From Iodobacter sp025352645 (lineage in GTDB: Bacteria > Pseudomonadota > Gammaproteobacteria > Burkholderiales > Chitinibacteraceae): 64,000 nucleotides of DNA. A program made the translations under genes and the position numbers. How positions within the stretch are numbered: position 1 is the first letter of the stretch; each line of letters starts with the position of its first letter. The stretch lies in NCBI RefSeq assembly GCF_033446605.1, contig NZ_JAWQUO010000002.1, forward strand, positions 124,001-188,000. The letters run 5' to 3'. The notes under the pieces were generated by a model. That model made no database searches. It was not told where the DNA came from and saw nothing but the letters and a program-made list of their open reading frames with translations. Of this stretch, positions 16,084 through 25,093 are shown piece by piece.

Positions 16084-17100
16084 ATGCTTGCGTCCCCTGT
16101 TGATCAGCTCCTTCAGCGAGCTAAGCAATTAATTTCTTCCCGCAGCGTTGATTCTCTGGGGTTTGCGACGCAAGCGTGTGACTTGGCGGTAGACCTTGGT
16201 TGCCGTCTAAGTGAGGCCGCAGCCCTAACTGTTTATTCCAGCGTATTGCAGCTTTTTGGCCGACATCGTGAAGCAATCAAGATCTTAGATAAGGTTTTAG
16301 ATATTGCAGAAACCGATGAGCTGGGCGTTTGGCGCGGGGAAGCCTTACAATTAATGGGAAGGCATACTTACACATTGGGCGAGTATGAAAGCGCTGCGAA
16401 ATATTGGTGCCGCTGCTTAGAGCTCTCTACGCAAGCCATAGAAACCACCCAGCGTTTATGCGCCCACATTGGCTTGGGGCAGCTTTATTATGCTCATGAG
16501 CAATTTGAAGTCGCGCTTATTCATCATAAAATGGCGCAGGATTTAGCCAAAAAAGAGCATGATGCTAATTATCAAAGTATCTGTCTCATTAATATCGCAG
16601 TTGATCTTTACCGTTTAAATCGCCTAGATGATGCAATGTCAATTGCAAGACAAGCGCTGCCTTTGGTACGCGCCGAGGGTAATTATGAGCTAGAGGCCGA
16701 AGTTTATAGTGTGTTTGGCTTAATTCGATTAGAGCGTGGCGATATAGAGCGCGCTAGAATGAATTTTCTGGTAGCTTTAAAAATTAATCGCCTACATATC
16801 AATACTTGGAATGAAGCGGCTAATTTACTGGCTTTAGGGCGCTGCTCTTTAGCAGGGGGTGAATATGAAGCCGCGCTGGATGAATTACACCGCGCATTTA
16901 CGGTAGCGGATGTCATGGAATCACAAAAATTATTAGCTGATATCCACGAAATATTTTCGCTCGTTTATCAAAAAATGAATTTTCCAGATTTACAAGAGCA
17001 GCATGAATTAGCACATAAAAAATTACGCGTGGTACTTTTAGAGCAATCCGCATCTGCACAGCTGCGCTCTATGGAGCTTGCATTATTAGTGCCGGGCTAA
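16084..17100 (+). CDS. TPR-repeat protein, second of three tandem paralogues (no output domain)
   Basis: 338 residues of TPR repeats aligning through its length with its neighbours: YTLGEYESAAKYWCRCLEL, HIGLGQLYYAHEQFEVALIHHKMA, INIAVDLYRLNRLDDAMSI and AANLLALGRCSLAGGEYEAALDEL, the last closely matching AVNLLALGRMSLEKGDDKLAL in the third gene. It stops where the third gene continues into a coiled coil and GGDEF. It lies 61 bp after the first paralogue and 118 bp before the third. Probably a cytoplasmic protein-protein interaction scaffold; ligand unknown. Confidence 0.8.
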   Translation: MLASPVDQLLQRAKQLISSRSVDSLGFATQACDLAVDLGCRLSEAAALTVYSSVLQLFGRHREAIKILDKVLDIAETDELGVWRGEALQLMGRHTYTLGEYESAAKYWCRCLELSTQAIETTQRLCAHIGLGQLYYAHEQFEVALIHHKMAQDLAKKEHDANYQSICLINIAVDLYRLNRLDDAMSIARQALPLVRAEGNYELEAEVYSVFGLIRLERGDIERARMNFLVALKINRLHINTWNEAANLLALGRCSLAGGEYEAALDELHRAFTVADVMESQKLLADIHEIFSLVYQKMNFPDLQEQHELAHKKLRVVLLEQSASAQLRSMELALLVPG

Positions 17101-17218
17101 GCATGAGTATTCAATAAGAAAGATAGCCGTGGTTTCATTTAATACGATTTACCTTGATCTAATGGATTAGTATGTCCTAATTTGATGGTAGATTAATGTT
17201 AAGAGTAAAAGCGCTAGC

Positions 17219-18793
17219 ATGCCTATTCATAATGCCATTGACGAAATAAATATCCGCGCCCGCCAGATGAGCTTGGTGAGCAAACAGGATGCGCTTCAGT
17301 TGGCAGAAACTGCGTGCCAGCTTGCCACTCAGGCCAAATATAATTTGGGCTATGCCCAAGGATTGCTTAATCACGCTTTAGCCTTGGCACAAAGCCCCTC
17401 GTTTGATGAAAGCATGGCTTTAATGCGGCATAGCTTATTGCTGGGTGAAGAGCATTCTTTCCGTGAGCATGTAGTGGATTGCTTGCAAGAAATTGCCGGT
17501 GCTTATTATGCACAATGCCAATATGATTTATCCTTACAGTATTGGTCTTATTGCTTGGATGTCTCCTTAAATATCGCTAATAATGAAGCATATATTCAAG
17601 CTCATATTGGCATAGGTCAAATTTACTTTTCCCATGATGATTTTCCAAGCGCATTAGAACACTATCAGCAAGCGGCTGACTATTTACCGAAAATTAATAA
17701 TGATAAATTAACGGCCTCTTTATTGATTAATCTAGGCGGTGTGTATTTGCCGCTTATGCAATATGATAAAGCTTTATTATCTTTAAAAAATGGCTTGCGG
17801 CATGCTAAAACAGTGGATCATCTTGAGTATGTTTCAGAGTCTTTATGTTTGATTGGTCAGGTTGAATGGGCATTGGGGAAAAAAAATTCAGCATATAGTA
17901 ATTTGCAAATGGCACTTAAGCTTAATCAAAAGTTAAATCATCAATGGGGTATTGCAGTTAATTTATTAGCTTTAGGGCGGATGAGCTTAGAGAAGGGGGA
18001 TGATAAATTAGCTTTGAAATATTTATCCTTTGGTTTATCTAACGCTGCGCAAAGAAATGCCGTCAATTTGGTATTGCAATTTGAGCAATTGTTGGCGGAA
18101 TTAGCGGAGCGGCGTGGCGATTACAAAGTGGCATTTATGCATTTAAAACGCTTTAGCTTGGGGCTACAAACGTTTAAAAATCAGCTTTCTCCTCATAAAT
18201 TACATGCAATGAAAATGCAATTAGAAATGGAAAACGCGCGCTTAGAAAATGACGATTTACGCCGCCAGCGGGCAAGTCAGCATCGGGAAATCCAGCGGGT
18301 AGAGCGGCTCGCCAGTTACGATGGCTTAACGGGCATTTTAAACCGCCGTGGTTTAGAAGAGCAGGGTTGTGAGCTGTTTTTGCGCCAATCACAAAGCCAG
18401 AAGTCATTGTCTGTTTTAATGATTGATGTAGATCACTTTAAGCGGGTAAATGATCGTTGCGGGCATCCAGTGGGGGATAAAGTATTGCGGCAGATTGCGG
18501 CTTTACTTAAATCTGGCTGTCGGCAAGATGACTTGGTAGGGCGCTATGGGGGCGAAGAGTTTGTGGTGCTCTTGCCTAACCATGAAGGCGTGGCGGCCAC
18601 CGAAGTGGGGGAGCGGCTGCGTAGCTTGGTGGATGCTTGGATTTGGTCGAGGATACATCCAGAGCTAAATATCACCATTAGCGTGGGCATTGCCAGTATT
18701 GTGGATGATGCTTCATTAGAAGCCTTGCTTAATCGCTCTGATCAATGCCTTTACCAAGCCAAGCAACAGGGGCGCAATCGGGTGGTGGTTTAA
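17219..18793 (+). CDS. TPR-GGDEF diguanylate cyclase
   Basis: 524 residues: TPR repeats (~1-320) paralogous to the two preceding genes, a short coiled coil (~325-365, ENARLENDDLRRQRASQHRE) and a C-terminal GGDEF domain. The domain starts YDGLTGILNRRGLEEQG and has MIDVDHFKRVNDRCGHPVGD (metal Asp and base-binding Asn/Asp). The active signature is GGEEF at ~444-448, and RQDD five residues before it matches the RxxD inhibitory site. It should make c-di-GMP from GTP with product inhibition. No membrane segment is seen, so the input is probably a cytoplasmic protein or peptide sensed by the TPRs. Confidence 0.92.
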   Translation: MPIHNAIDEINIRARQMSLVSKQDALQLAETACQLATQAKYNLGYAQGLLNHALALAQSPSFDESMALMRHSLLLGEEHSFREHVVDCLQEIAGAYYAQCQYDLSLQYWSYCLDVSLNIANNEAYIQAHIGIGQIYFSHDDFPSALEHYQQAADYLPKINNDKLTASLLINLGGVYLPLMQYDKALLSLKNGLRHAKTVDHLEYVSESLCLIGQVEWALGKKNSAYSNLQMALKLNQKLNHQWGIAVNLLALGRMSLEKGDDKLALKYLSFGLSNAAQRNAVNLVLQFEQLLAELAERRGDYKVAFMHLKRFSLGLQTFKNQLSPHKLHAMKMQLEMENARLENDDLRRQRASQHREIQRVERLASYDGLTGILNRRGLEEQGCELFLRQSQSQKSLSVLMIDVDHFKRVNDRCGHPVGDKVLRQIAALLKSGCRQDDLVGRYGGEEFVVLLPNHEGVAATEVGERLRSLVDAWIWSRIHPELNITISVGIASIVDDASLEALLNRSDQCLYQAKQQGRNRVVV

Positions 18794-19077
18794 GCTCTGC
18801 TCTGGCTATTTTGGGGCTAGCTTTAAGCCGTTTATCTACGTTGTATTTTTCCTTAATATTCTTAAATCTAGATCTTATATAGGCAATGGCGCTAGAAATA
18901 GTTCGTTTTGTTGCATTACGGCTATTTTTTTACATTGGTGTATATCGCGGCTAAGCCATTAAAAACGGGTGTTTAAGGGGGGCTGGCGTATGCCCCCAAA
19001 AAAAATGGGGCTATAACAATGGGGGTTTTCCGATAAAATCAATCCTCCCATGATCCCGCAAGCCCTAAGAGTCCCCC

Positions 19078-22000
19078 ATGGCCGAGCCTATTAATACTCC
19101 CATCCCTCCTCAGCAGCATGCTGCGCATGATCGTCTGCGCGAAATTCCTTACAACTACACCTCGTTTTCCGATCGTGAGATTGTGATTCGCTTGCTGGGG
19201 GATGATGCCTGGCAGGTGCTCGATGATTTGCGTCAACAGCGTAAAACCGGCCGCTCCGCGCGGATGCTGTTTGAAGTATTGGGGGATATTTGGGTTGTAA
19301 AGCGTAACCCTTATTTGCAAGACGATTTACTCGATAACCCCAAGCGCTTAAATATGTTGGCCGAGGCCATGCACCACCGTGTGCATGAGATCGAAAAACG
19401 TCGCCAAGAAAACACGCAGGTTGCGCTACTTATTGATCGCACCCGTGAGGCGGTAGAGTGCTTTGAGCGCGAGTTTATTGATGTGGCCCTGCTGCGCCGT
19501 AAAGTGCTCAAAAAAATGGGCCGCATTACCCGTAATGACAATATCTGCTTTGATGGCTTGGCGCGGGTTAGCCATGTAACCGATGCCACTGACTGGCGCG
19601 TGGAATACCCTTTTGTGGTGCTGGCCCCCGATACCGAAGAAGAAATGGCTCCCTTGGTGGCGGCCTGTATTGAGTTGGGTTTAACCATTATCCCGCGTGG
19701 CGGTGGCACGGGTTACACCGGTGGTGCTGTGCCGCTGACGGCGCTTTCTGCTGTGATTAACACAGAAAAACTCGACCAGCATAATGGGGTTGAATACCGT
19801 GAATTGCCGGGTGTTTCTGGCAAAGTAGCCACTATTCAGTGCGGCGCAGGGGTGGTGACACGCCGCGTCATGGAAACCGCCGAGGCGGCTGGGCTAGCAT
19901 TTGCAGTTGATCCAACCTCGGCGGATGCATCCTGTATTGGCGGCAATGTGGCGATGAATGCTGGGGGTAAAAAAGCTGTGCTGTGGGGCACGGCGCTGGA
20001 TAATCTGGTGAGCTGGAAGATGGTTGATCCAGACGGCAACTGGATGTTTATCGAGCGCATGGATCACAATATGGGCAAGATCCATGATGCCAAGCAAGCC
20101 ACTTTTCGCATCCGCAAGTTTAAGCCAGATGGCAAAACGCTGATCAGCGATGAAAACTTAGTAATCCCTGGCAATAAGTTCCGTAAAGAGGGGCTAGGCA
20201 AGGATGTAACGGATAAATTCCTCTCTGGCCTGCCCGGTATTCAGAAAGAAGGCACCGACGGGCTGATTACCAGCGCTCGTTTTGTGCTGCACCGTATGCC
20301 AGCGCATGTGCGCACCGTTTGCCTGGAGTTTTTTGGTGAAGTCAGCCGCGCTGTGCCATCGATTGTAGAAATCAAAGATTATCTAGACGCGCATCCAAGC
20401 GTGCAGCTGGCAGGGCTGGAGCATTTAGACTGGCGCTATGTGCGTGCCGTGGGCTATGCCACCAAGGCCAAGGGCCATGGCCGGCCTAAAATGGTACTGG
20501 TAGCCGATTTAGTCTCAGATGATGAAAACGCCGTGGGTGAGGCTGCCAGCCATGTGGTGAAGTTGGCAAATGTGCGCGGTGGTGAAGGCTTTGTGGCGGT
20601 AACGGCCGAGGCAAGAAAGAAATTCTGGCTGGATCGCGCCCGCACGGCGGCGATTGCGCGCCATACCAATGCCTTTAAAGTGAATGAAGACGTGGTGATC
20701 CCGTTGCCACGGCTGGGTGAGTATTCCGACGCGATTGAGCGGATTAATATCGAGCTGTCTTTAAACAGCAAGCTGGATCTGCTGGATAAGCTGCAAGACT
20801 TCTTTGCCCACGGCCGCCTGCCTGTGGATGGGGGGGATGCACCGGTGAGTGCTGAAGAGTTTATTGGCGATCGGCGTGAAAGCGCACTGGCGCTGATTGA
20901 GAAATCACGCTTGCACTGGCAGTGGATTTTTGATCACCTAGATGACTCCTTTGAGCTATACCGCGCCACATTTCCGACTATGCCTTTAGAAAAAGAGCTG
21001 ATTGGTGATGATATCCCACAAAGCGTGTTCCTTGCGCTGCGTGATTTTGTGCTGCGGGTGAGCTGGAAGCGCGAGTTGCTGGGCGAGCTGGAAACGCTGT
21101 TCTCTGGCCGCACGGATAAATCGATTATGGAGCTGGTGTTTGCCATTCAGCAAAAAGTGCTGAAAGGCCGCACTTGGGTTGCGCTGCATATGCACGCTGG
21201 CGACGGCAATGTGCACACCAATATTCCCGTGAATTCAGACGACTATGAAATGCTGCAACGTGCGCATAAAGCGGTGGCGCGGATTATGGGCGTGGCCAGA
21301 AACCTGAATGGGGTGATCTCGGGCGAGCACGGCATCGGCATTACCAAGTACGAGTTTTTAAGTCGAGAAGAGCTGCTGCCCTTTGAGGCCTATAAAAAGC
21401 GGGTAGACCCGAACGGCCACTTTAATAAGGGCAAGCTGATGCCGGGGGCGGATTTATCCAACGCCTATACGCCATCATTTAGCTTGCTGGGTGCTGAGTC
21501 GCTGATCTTAGAAGCATCCGATATCGGTGAGATCAGCAATAGCGTCAAAGACTGCCTGCGCTGCGGTAAATGTAAGCCAGTGTGCAGCACACACGTGCCA
21601 CGGGCTAATTTGCTCTACAGCCCACGCAATAAGATTCTGGCAACTGGCTTACTCACCGAAGCGTTTTTATACGAAGAACAAACGCGCCGTGGCGTGTCGC
21701 TCAAGCATTTTGATGAGCTAGGAGACGTGGCCGATCATTGCACGGTCTGCCATCGCTGCTTAAATCCTTGCCCGGTTAATATCGACTTTGGCGATGTTTC
21801 GGTGGCTATGCGTAATTTCTTGCGCAAAGAAGGCAAAAAGAAATTTAACCCGATTACCGCACTGGGCATGGGTTTCTTAACCATCAAAGACCCTGCCACT
21901 ATCAAGTTGATCCGCAAAGTGACTATTGAGTGGGGCTATAAAGGCCAGCGGCTGGCGCATGCCATCGCCAAACGCATGGGCCTGCTCAAGCCTGCCTTAA

Positions 22001-22983
22001 AAGCGCCGCCTGCCACGCTGGGCAAGGCTTCGATTAAAACGCAGGTGATTCATTTTATTAATAAGCCCATGCCAGGTGGCCTACCTAAAAAAACCGCCCG
22101 CGCCCTCCTTGATGTGGAAGATGCAAGCACGGTGCCAGTGATTCGTGATCCGCAAAGGATGAATGAAGAGCAGGAATCGGTGTTTTACTTCCCAGGCTGC
22201 GGCTCAGAGCGCTTATTTAGTCAGGTGGGCCTCGCCACCCAAGCCATGCTCTGGCATGTGGGCACCACCACCGTGCTGCCGCCGGGTTATCTGTGCTGTG
22301 GCTACCCGCAAACATCGGGCGGTGAGAAAGACAAGGGCGACAAGATCACTATGGATAACCGCGTGTTATTCCACCGCCTTGCCACCACGCTGAATTATCT
22401 TGATATCAAAACGGTGATTGTGTCTTGCGGCACCTGTATGGATCAGCTGCAAAGGTATCAGTTTGAGCTGATCTTCCCCGGCTGCCGCCTCTTGGATATT
22501 CACGAATATCTGCTGGAAAAAGGCGTGAAATTACAAGGCGTAAGCGGTGAGCGTTATATGTACCACGAGCCATGCCACACCCCGATGAAGACGTACAAAG
22601 GTATCGATGTGGCGAACCAGCTGATGGGCGAAAAAGTGGAGCTGAATGATAGGTGCTGCGGCGAATCAGGCACTTTTGGCGTATCCAAACCGCAAATCGC
22701 CACCCAAGTGCGCTTCAGAAAAGAAGAGGAAATGAAAAAAGGTGCAGACAAATTACGCGCCGAATCGGGCGTGCTGGTGGATAAAGCTGGCAAACCTGCG
22801 CCCGTAAAAATCCTCACCTCCTGCCCATCCTGCCTGCAAGGCTTAAGCCGCTACAACGACGACGCAGGCACCACCGCTGATTACATCGTGGTAGAAATTG
22901 CTAAAACGATACTTGGTGAAAACTGGATGCCAGAATACGTGGCAAAAGCTAGAAATGGCGGGATTGAGCGGGTGTTGTTGTAA
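19078..22983 (+). CDS. FAD/4Fe-4S D-2-hydroxyacid dehydrogenase with N-terminal DUF3683
   Basis: 1301 residues in one frame. The start REIPYNYTSFSDREIVIRLLG is the DUF3683 signature (~residues 20-130). An FAD-binding PCMH domain follows, with IIPRGGGTGYTGGAVPL near 203 and NAGGKKAVLWGTALDNL, then the FAD-linked C-terminal domain with HMHAGDGNVHTNIPV and the GEHGIGITK signature. Ferredoxin-type motifs CLRCGKCKPVC (~826) and CTVCHRCLNPC (~888) bind two 4Fe-4S clusters. Two CCG domains finish the protein (FPGCGSERLFS, CCGYPQTSGG; CCGESGTFGV). It resembles YdiJ-type D-2-hydroxyglutarate or D-lactate dehydrogenases; the exact substrate is not readable. A terminator follows directly. Confidence 0.93.
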   Translation: MAEPINTPIPPQQHAAHDRLREIPYNYTSFSDREIVIRLLGDDAWQVLDDLRQQRKTGRSARMLFEVLGDIWVVKRNPYLQDDLLDNPKRLNMLAEAMHHRVHEIEKRRQENTQVALLIDRTREAVECFEREFIDVALLRRKVLKKMGRITRNDNICFDGLARVSHVTDATDWRVEYPFVVLAPDTEEEMAPLVAACIELGLTIIPRGGGTGYTGGAVPLTALSAVINTEKLDQHNGVEYRELPGVSGKVATIQCGAGVVTRRVMETAEAAGLAFAVDPTSADASCIGGNVAMNAGGKKAVLWGTALDNLVSWKMVDPDGNWMFIERMDHNMGKIHDAKQATFRIRKFKPDGKTLISDENLVIPGNKFRKEGLGKDVTDKFLSGLPGIQKEGTDGLITSARFVLHRMPAHVRTVCLEFFGEVSRAVPSIVEIKDYLDAHPSVQLAGLEHLDWRYVRAVGYATKAKGHGRPKMVLVADLVSDDENAVGEAASHVVKLANVRGGEGFVAVTAEARKKFWLDRARTAAIARHTNAFKVNEDVVIPLPRLGEYSDAIERINIELSLNSKLDLLDKLQDFFAHGRLPVDGGDAPVSAEEFIGDRRESALALIEKSRLHWQWIFDHLDDSFELYRATFPTMPLEKELIGDDIPQSVFLALRDFVLRVSWKRELLGELETLFSGRTDKSIMELVFAIQQKVLKGRTWVALHMHAGDGNVHTNIPVNSDDYEMLQRAHKAVARIMGVARNLNGVISGEHGIGITKYEFLSREELLPFEAYKKRVDPNGHFNKGKLMPGADLSNAYTPSFSLLGAESLILEASDIGEISNSVKDCLRCGKCKPVCSTHVPRANLLYSPRNKILATGLLTEAFLYEEQTRRGVSLKHFDELGDVADHCTVCHRCLNPCPVNIDFGDVSVAMRNFLRKEGKKKFNPITALGMGFLTIKDPATIKLIRKVTIEWGYKGQRLAHAIAKRMGLLKPALKAPPATLGKASIKTQVIHFINKPMPGGLPKKTARALLDVEDASTVPVIRDPQRMNEEQESVFYFPGCGSERLFSQVGLATQAMLWHVGTTTVLPPGYLCCGYPQTSGGEKDKGDKITMDNRVLFHRLATTLNYLDIKTVIVSCGTCMDQLQRYQFELIFPGCRLLDIHEYLLEKGVKLQGVSGERYMYHEPCHTPMKTYKGIDVANQLMGEKVELNDRCCGESGTFGVSKPQIATQVRFRKEEEMKKGADKLRAESGVLVDKAGKPAPVKILTSCPSCLQGLSRYNDDAGTTADYIVVEIAKTILGENWMPEYVAKARNGGIERVLL

Positions 22984-22989
22984 TTTAAT

Positions 22990-23022
22990 TAAATGGGCAC
23001 GAAATATCGTGCCCATTTTTTA
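22990..23022 (+). terminator. Intrinsic terminator of the FAD/Fe-S dehydrogenase gene
   Basis: AAATGGGCACGA-aata-TCGTGCCCATTTTTT: a 12-bp stem and T-run within ~10 bp of the stop codon. Confidence 0.92.
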
Positions 23023-23156
23023 TGGCTCTATAGGGCATAATAAGTTTGGATTTTTTTTTAAATGCACTATGCCGTATCAGGGGGGTAAGAAGTCTATTGG
23101 CAATTCGAGCGGGCCAGTGCCCTTGAAAAATGCATATTGACTGCATTTTTTAGTGG

Positions 23157-23357
23157 TCATATGAAAATACTGGTCCACCAAAAAATGAGAAATATAGCGC
23201 TTGTAATTAATATTTTCCCTGAATTTCTTTTAAAATGAAATATGCCAATCATCAGCATCCCAATAAGAGTAATGCTTGTTATTGGCCAAAATGCAGTGAA
23301 TATCATTGGCACTAGGCAAGTGATACCACAATCAACTAAAGGAAATTGACCTGTCAT
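23157..23357 (-). CDS. Possible small membrane protein
   Basis: 66 residues, nearly all hydrophobic, with two or three likely membrane segments (FTAFWPITSITLIGMLMIGIF; ITSAIFLIFWWTSIFI). I do not recognise it. The stretch is AT-rich and no good Shine-Dalgarno precedes the ATG, so it may be chance. The next minus-strand ORF, 95 bp upstream, is also a small membrane protein. Confidence 0.35.
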   Translation of the reverse strand: MTGQFPLVDCGITCLVPMIFTAFWPITSITLIGMLMIGIFHFKRNSGKILITSAIFLIFWWTSIFI

Positions 23358-23451
23358 AATTTAATTTTTAGTTTTTTATATTGAAAAAAATAAATTAACC
23401 TAAATTTGTAAATAATTTATAGGTTAATTTTCATAAACATAAATCAAAATG

Positions 23452-23778
23452 CTAATGATCTGATTTAGGATTTTTAGCGCTAGCAGTTGGCGTTTCTGGC
23501 CCAGAACTGTCATTTAATGCAACATAAATAATAAATAGTACACTTAAACCTGTGTTTGCCATCGGTATAAGTACTGCTCCCAATCCTGCACCATAGCCTC
23601 CATCTGAGCCTGAAAATATAGCAATCCCCATTAATGGAGATAATATAATTCCATTAAAAATGAGTAGCCATATTTCAGAAGATTTATTTTTTTGTTTTTT
23701 TATGCTCCATTTGTGAATAATTAAATTAATTATAAAACCTGGAATGGTAATCATCAACCAAGCAAATTGCATATTCAT
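23452..23778 (-). CDS. Hypothetical small integral membrane protein
   Basis: 108 residues with three probable membrane helices: an N-terminal one ending IINLIIHKW, a middle one in LLIFNGIILSPLMGIAIF, and a third, AVLIPMANTGLSVLFIIYVAL. A polar, Pro/Ser-rich tail (NDSSGPETPTASAKNPKSDH) follows. AAGG stands five bases before the ATG at 23778, a proper ribosome binding site. No family recognised. It lies in an AT-rich accessory patch directly downstream of a desaturase pseudogene in the same orientation. Confidence 0.6.
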   Translation of the reverse strand: MNMQFAWLMITIPGFIINLIIHKWSIKKQKNKSSEIWLLIFNGIILSPLMGIAIFSGSDGGYGAGLGAVLIPMANTGLSVLFIIYVALNDSSGPETPTASAKNPKSDH

Positions 23779-23799
23779 CTTTACCTTATTCTTGAATCA

Positions 23800-24090
23800 G
23801 TGATCATACGTCTTAATCAAGCCGATCGGGCCAGCCAAACCACAAGGTGAACAAAGAAGTACTCCAGCCAGCGGGTGCACACATAGCTGTTGTGTAGCAG
23901 CTTTCTATGCATTCCAAGCGAGTGTCCAAGTATAGCGTAGCGGCTGTTGTGACCAAAAGCATGGACAAGGCATCAATAGAAAAAGTCAGCGCACCGCCAA
24001 CCTCGGCAAGCAGAAAGTGCGTTGCAAGCCAAATCGACTTAGCTGGAGCCTACTTGCCCCCCTACATCTGGGTTTGTGGCGGAATCAATC
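23800..24090 (-). pseudogene. Fragment of an acyl-CoA/fatty-acid desaturase, multiply frameshifted
   Basis: Reading the minus strand from ~24090, one frame gives APAKSIWLATHFLLAEVGG then ALTFSIDALSMLLVTTAATLYL. After a frame change come GHSLGMHRKLLHNSYVCTRW and LEYFFVHL, and after another change GLAGPIGLIKTYDH. In order these match the middle of membrane delta-9-type desaturases, including the HRKLLHNS histidine box. An in-frame TAG precedes APAKS. At least two frameshifts and one stop, with both ends missing, make it a dead fragment. Confidence 0.8.
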
Positions 24091-24189
24091 AGGAAGATAC
24101 TGGAGTTCAGTGTCTAAAGCCTGTTCCAGTTTTATGCCACTGAATAAGCCTTGCGGGCTAAAATAAGTGCCACCCCGCTTGATGGATGG

Positions 24190-24603
24190 TTAGCCCTGTG
24201 GGGACTTCTCACTCTTTGGCAATCTCGGATCCATATGATCCCAATGCTGAGCACTGGACACGTAGAAATCCAGTCGGGGATTAAACATCGACGCATCATC
24301 GAGCGTGCCAGCCTTAATACCGAGCACACCAGGCATCATCTCCAGCTTGGTAAAAAGCTGTGATCTGCAGCTTGGGCAGAAGCCTCGCTCAATAAAACGG
24401 CCGGAATCGCCTGTTGACCGAAAGTACTTTGGTGCGCCACTGATGGAAACACTGGCCTCAGCAAAAAACATTGCAGGCGTGAACGAGCCCCCCGAACTTC
24501 TCTGACAGTCCTTACAGTGGCAGTTGCCTGAGAAAGCAGGCTCTGAATCGCTTTCATACCGTACTTCGCCACAAAGGCAAGCGCCCGCATATTTTGATTT
24601 CAT
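24190..24603 (-). CDS. GFA (CENP-V/GFA) family zinc protein
   Basis: 137 residues, full length for the glutathione-dependent formaldehyde-activating family fold. Zinc ligands are visible in CLCGEVRY (residues 10-12), NCHCKDCQRSSGG (~27-33) and FCPSCRSQL (~77-80). The centre APKYFRSTGDSGRFIERGFCPSC is typical. Most such proteins bind zinc and have no proven activity; a role in glutathione adduct handling is only a family association. It is isolated, with the desaturase remnant downstream and a 720-bp repeat-bearing gap upstream. Confidence 0.88.
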   Translation of the reverse strand: MKSKYAGACLCGEVRYESDSEPAFSGNCHCKDCQRSSGGSFTPAMFFAEASVSISGAPKYFRSTGDSGRFIERGFCPSCRSQLFTKLEMMPGVLGIKAGTLDDASMFNPRLDFYVSSAQHWDHMDPRLPKSEKSPQG

Positions 24604-24772
24604 ATTGAGTGCTTCTTGATGGTTGAGTAATTTAATATTTTGGCCAATGAAATAATTTCTAGGGTCTGACCATATTGATTTTTAATTAATCAGTGGCAAT
24701 AGGTAGGGGGATTACCATCCAAGAAATTATATCGAGGTATTGCCCGCCAAGCCTTGTATATAAATTAGGGAA

Positions 24773-24903
24773 CCTCGAAAAACCCATCTGATCTCATAAT
24801 ACTGCGTTGCGCATTAAAAAAATCTCCTTACATATCAAGCATATGCAGCGTCGATTTTTTTAATACGCGCCTTGTCTTATTTAGAAATATAGGTTTTTCG
24901 AGG
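24773..24903. repeat. R2 repeat, copy 2 (131 bp, 12-bp terminal inverted repeats)
   Basis: CCTCGAAAAACC at the left and GGTTTTTCGAGG at the right are perfect 12-bp inverted repeats. The interior is nearly identical to 5697-5826: CTGCGTTGCGCATTAAAA, CTTACATATCAAGCATATG, TTTTTTTAATACGCGCCTTG. No target-site duplication is obvious. Confidence 0.88.
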
Positions 24904-25080
24904 CCCCCATTAATACAATCAAATACCTCGATAGGTATGACGGGTTAGCCGAAGGCGCGCTCCAAAACAACTTCCCTTGGGGAATAAGCCCGCTCTCACA
25001 AGCTCATATCAGTTATGCGGGATTTTTAGCCAACTTTTCTAGCTTTCATTCTTACATTCATACCGCAGAACCTTTTGGCA

Positions 25081-25093
25081 TGAATTTCTCTCA
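25081..25093. promoter_or_regulatory. Possible MetR-type site upstream of mesX
   Basis: TGAATTTCTCTCA matches the MetR consensus TGAA-N5-TTCA at seven of eight positions and lies inside the palindrome GCATGA-atttctc-TCATGC (25078-25096). It is ~230 bp before mesX, rather far, so this is a weak candidate. Confidence 0.3.

Noticed and set aside
18974..19004. GGGGGC...GCCCCC inverted repeat before the FAD dehydrogenase as a terminator
   Set aside because: It is followed by A residues on the plus strand and has no T-run after the stem on the minus strand.
22898..23140. Plus-strand ORF across the end of the FAD dehydrogenase gene
   Set aside because: Overlaps the gene in another frame and reads through its terminator; no motif.
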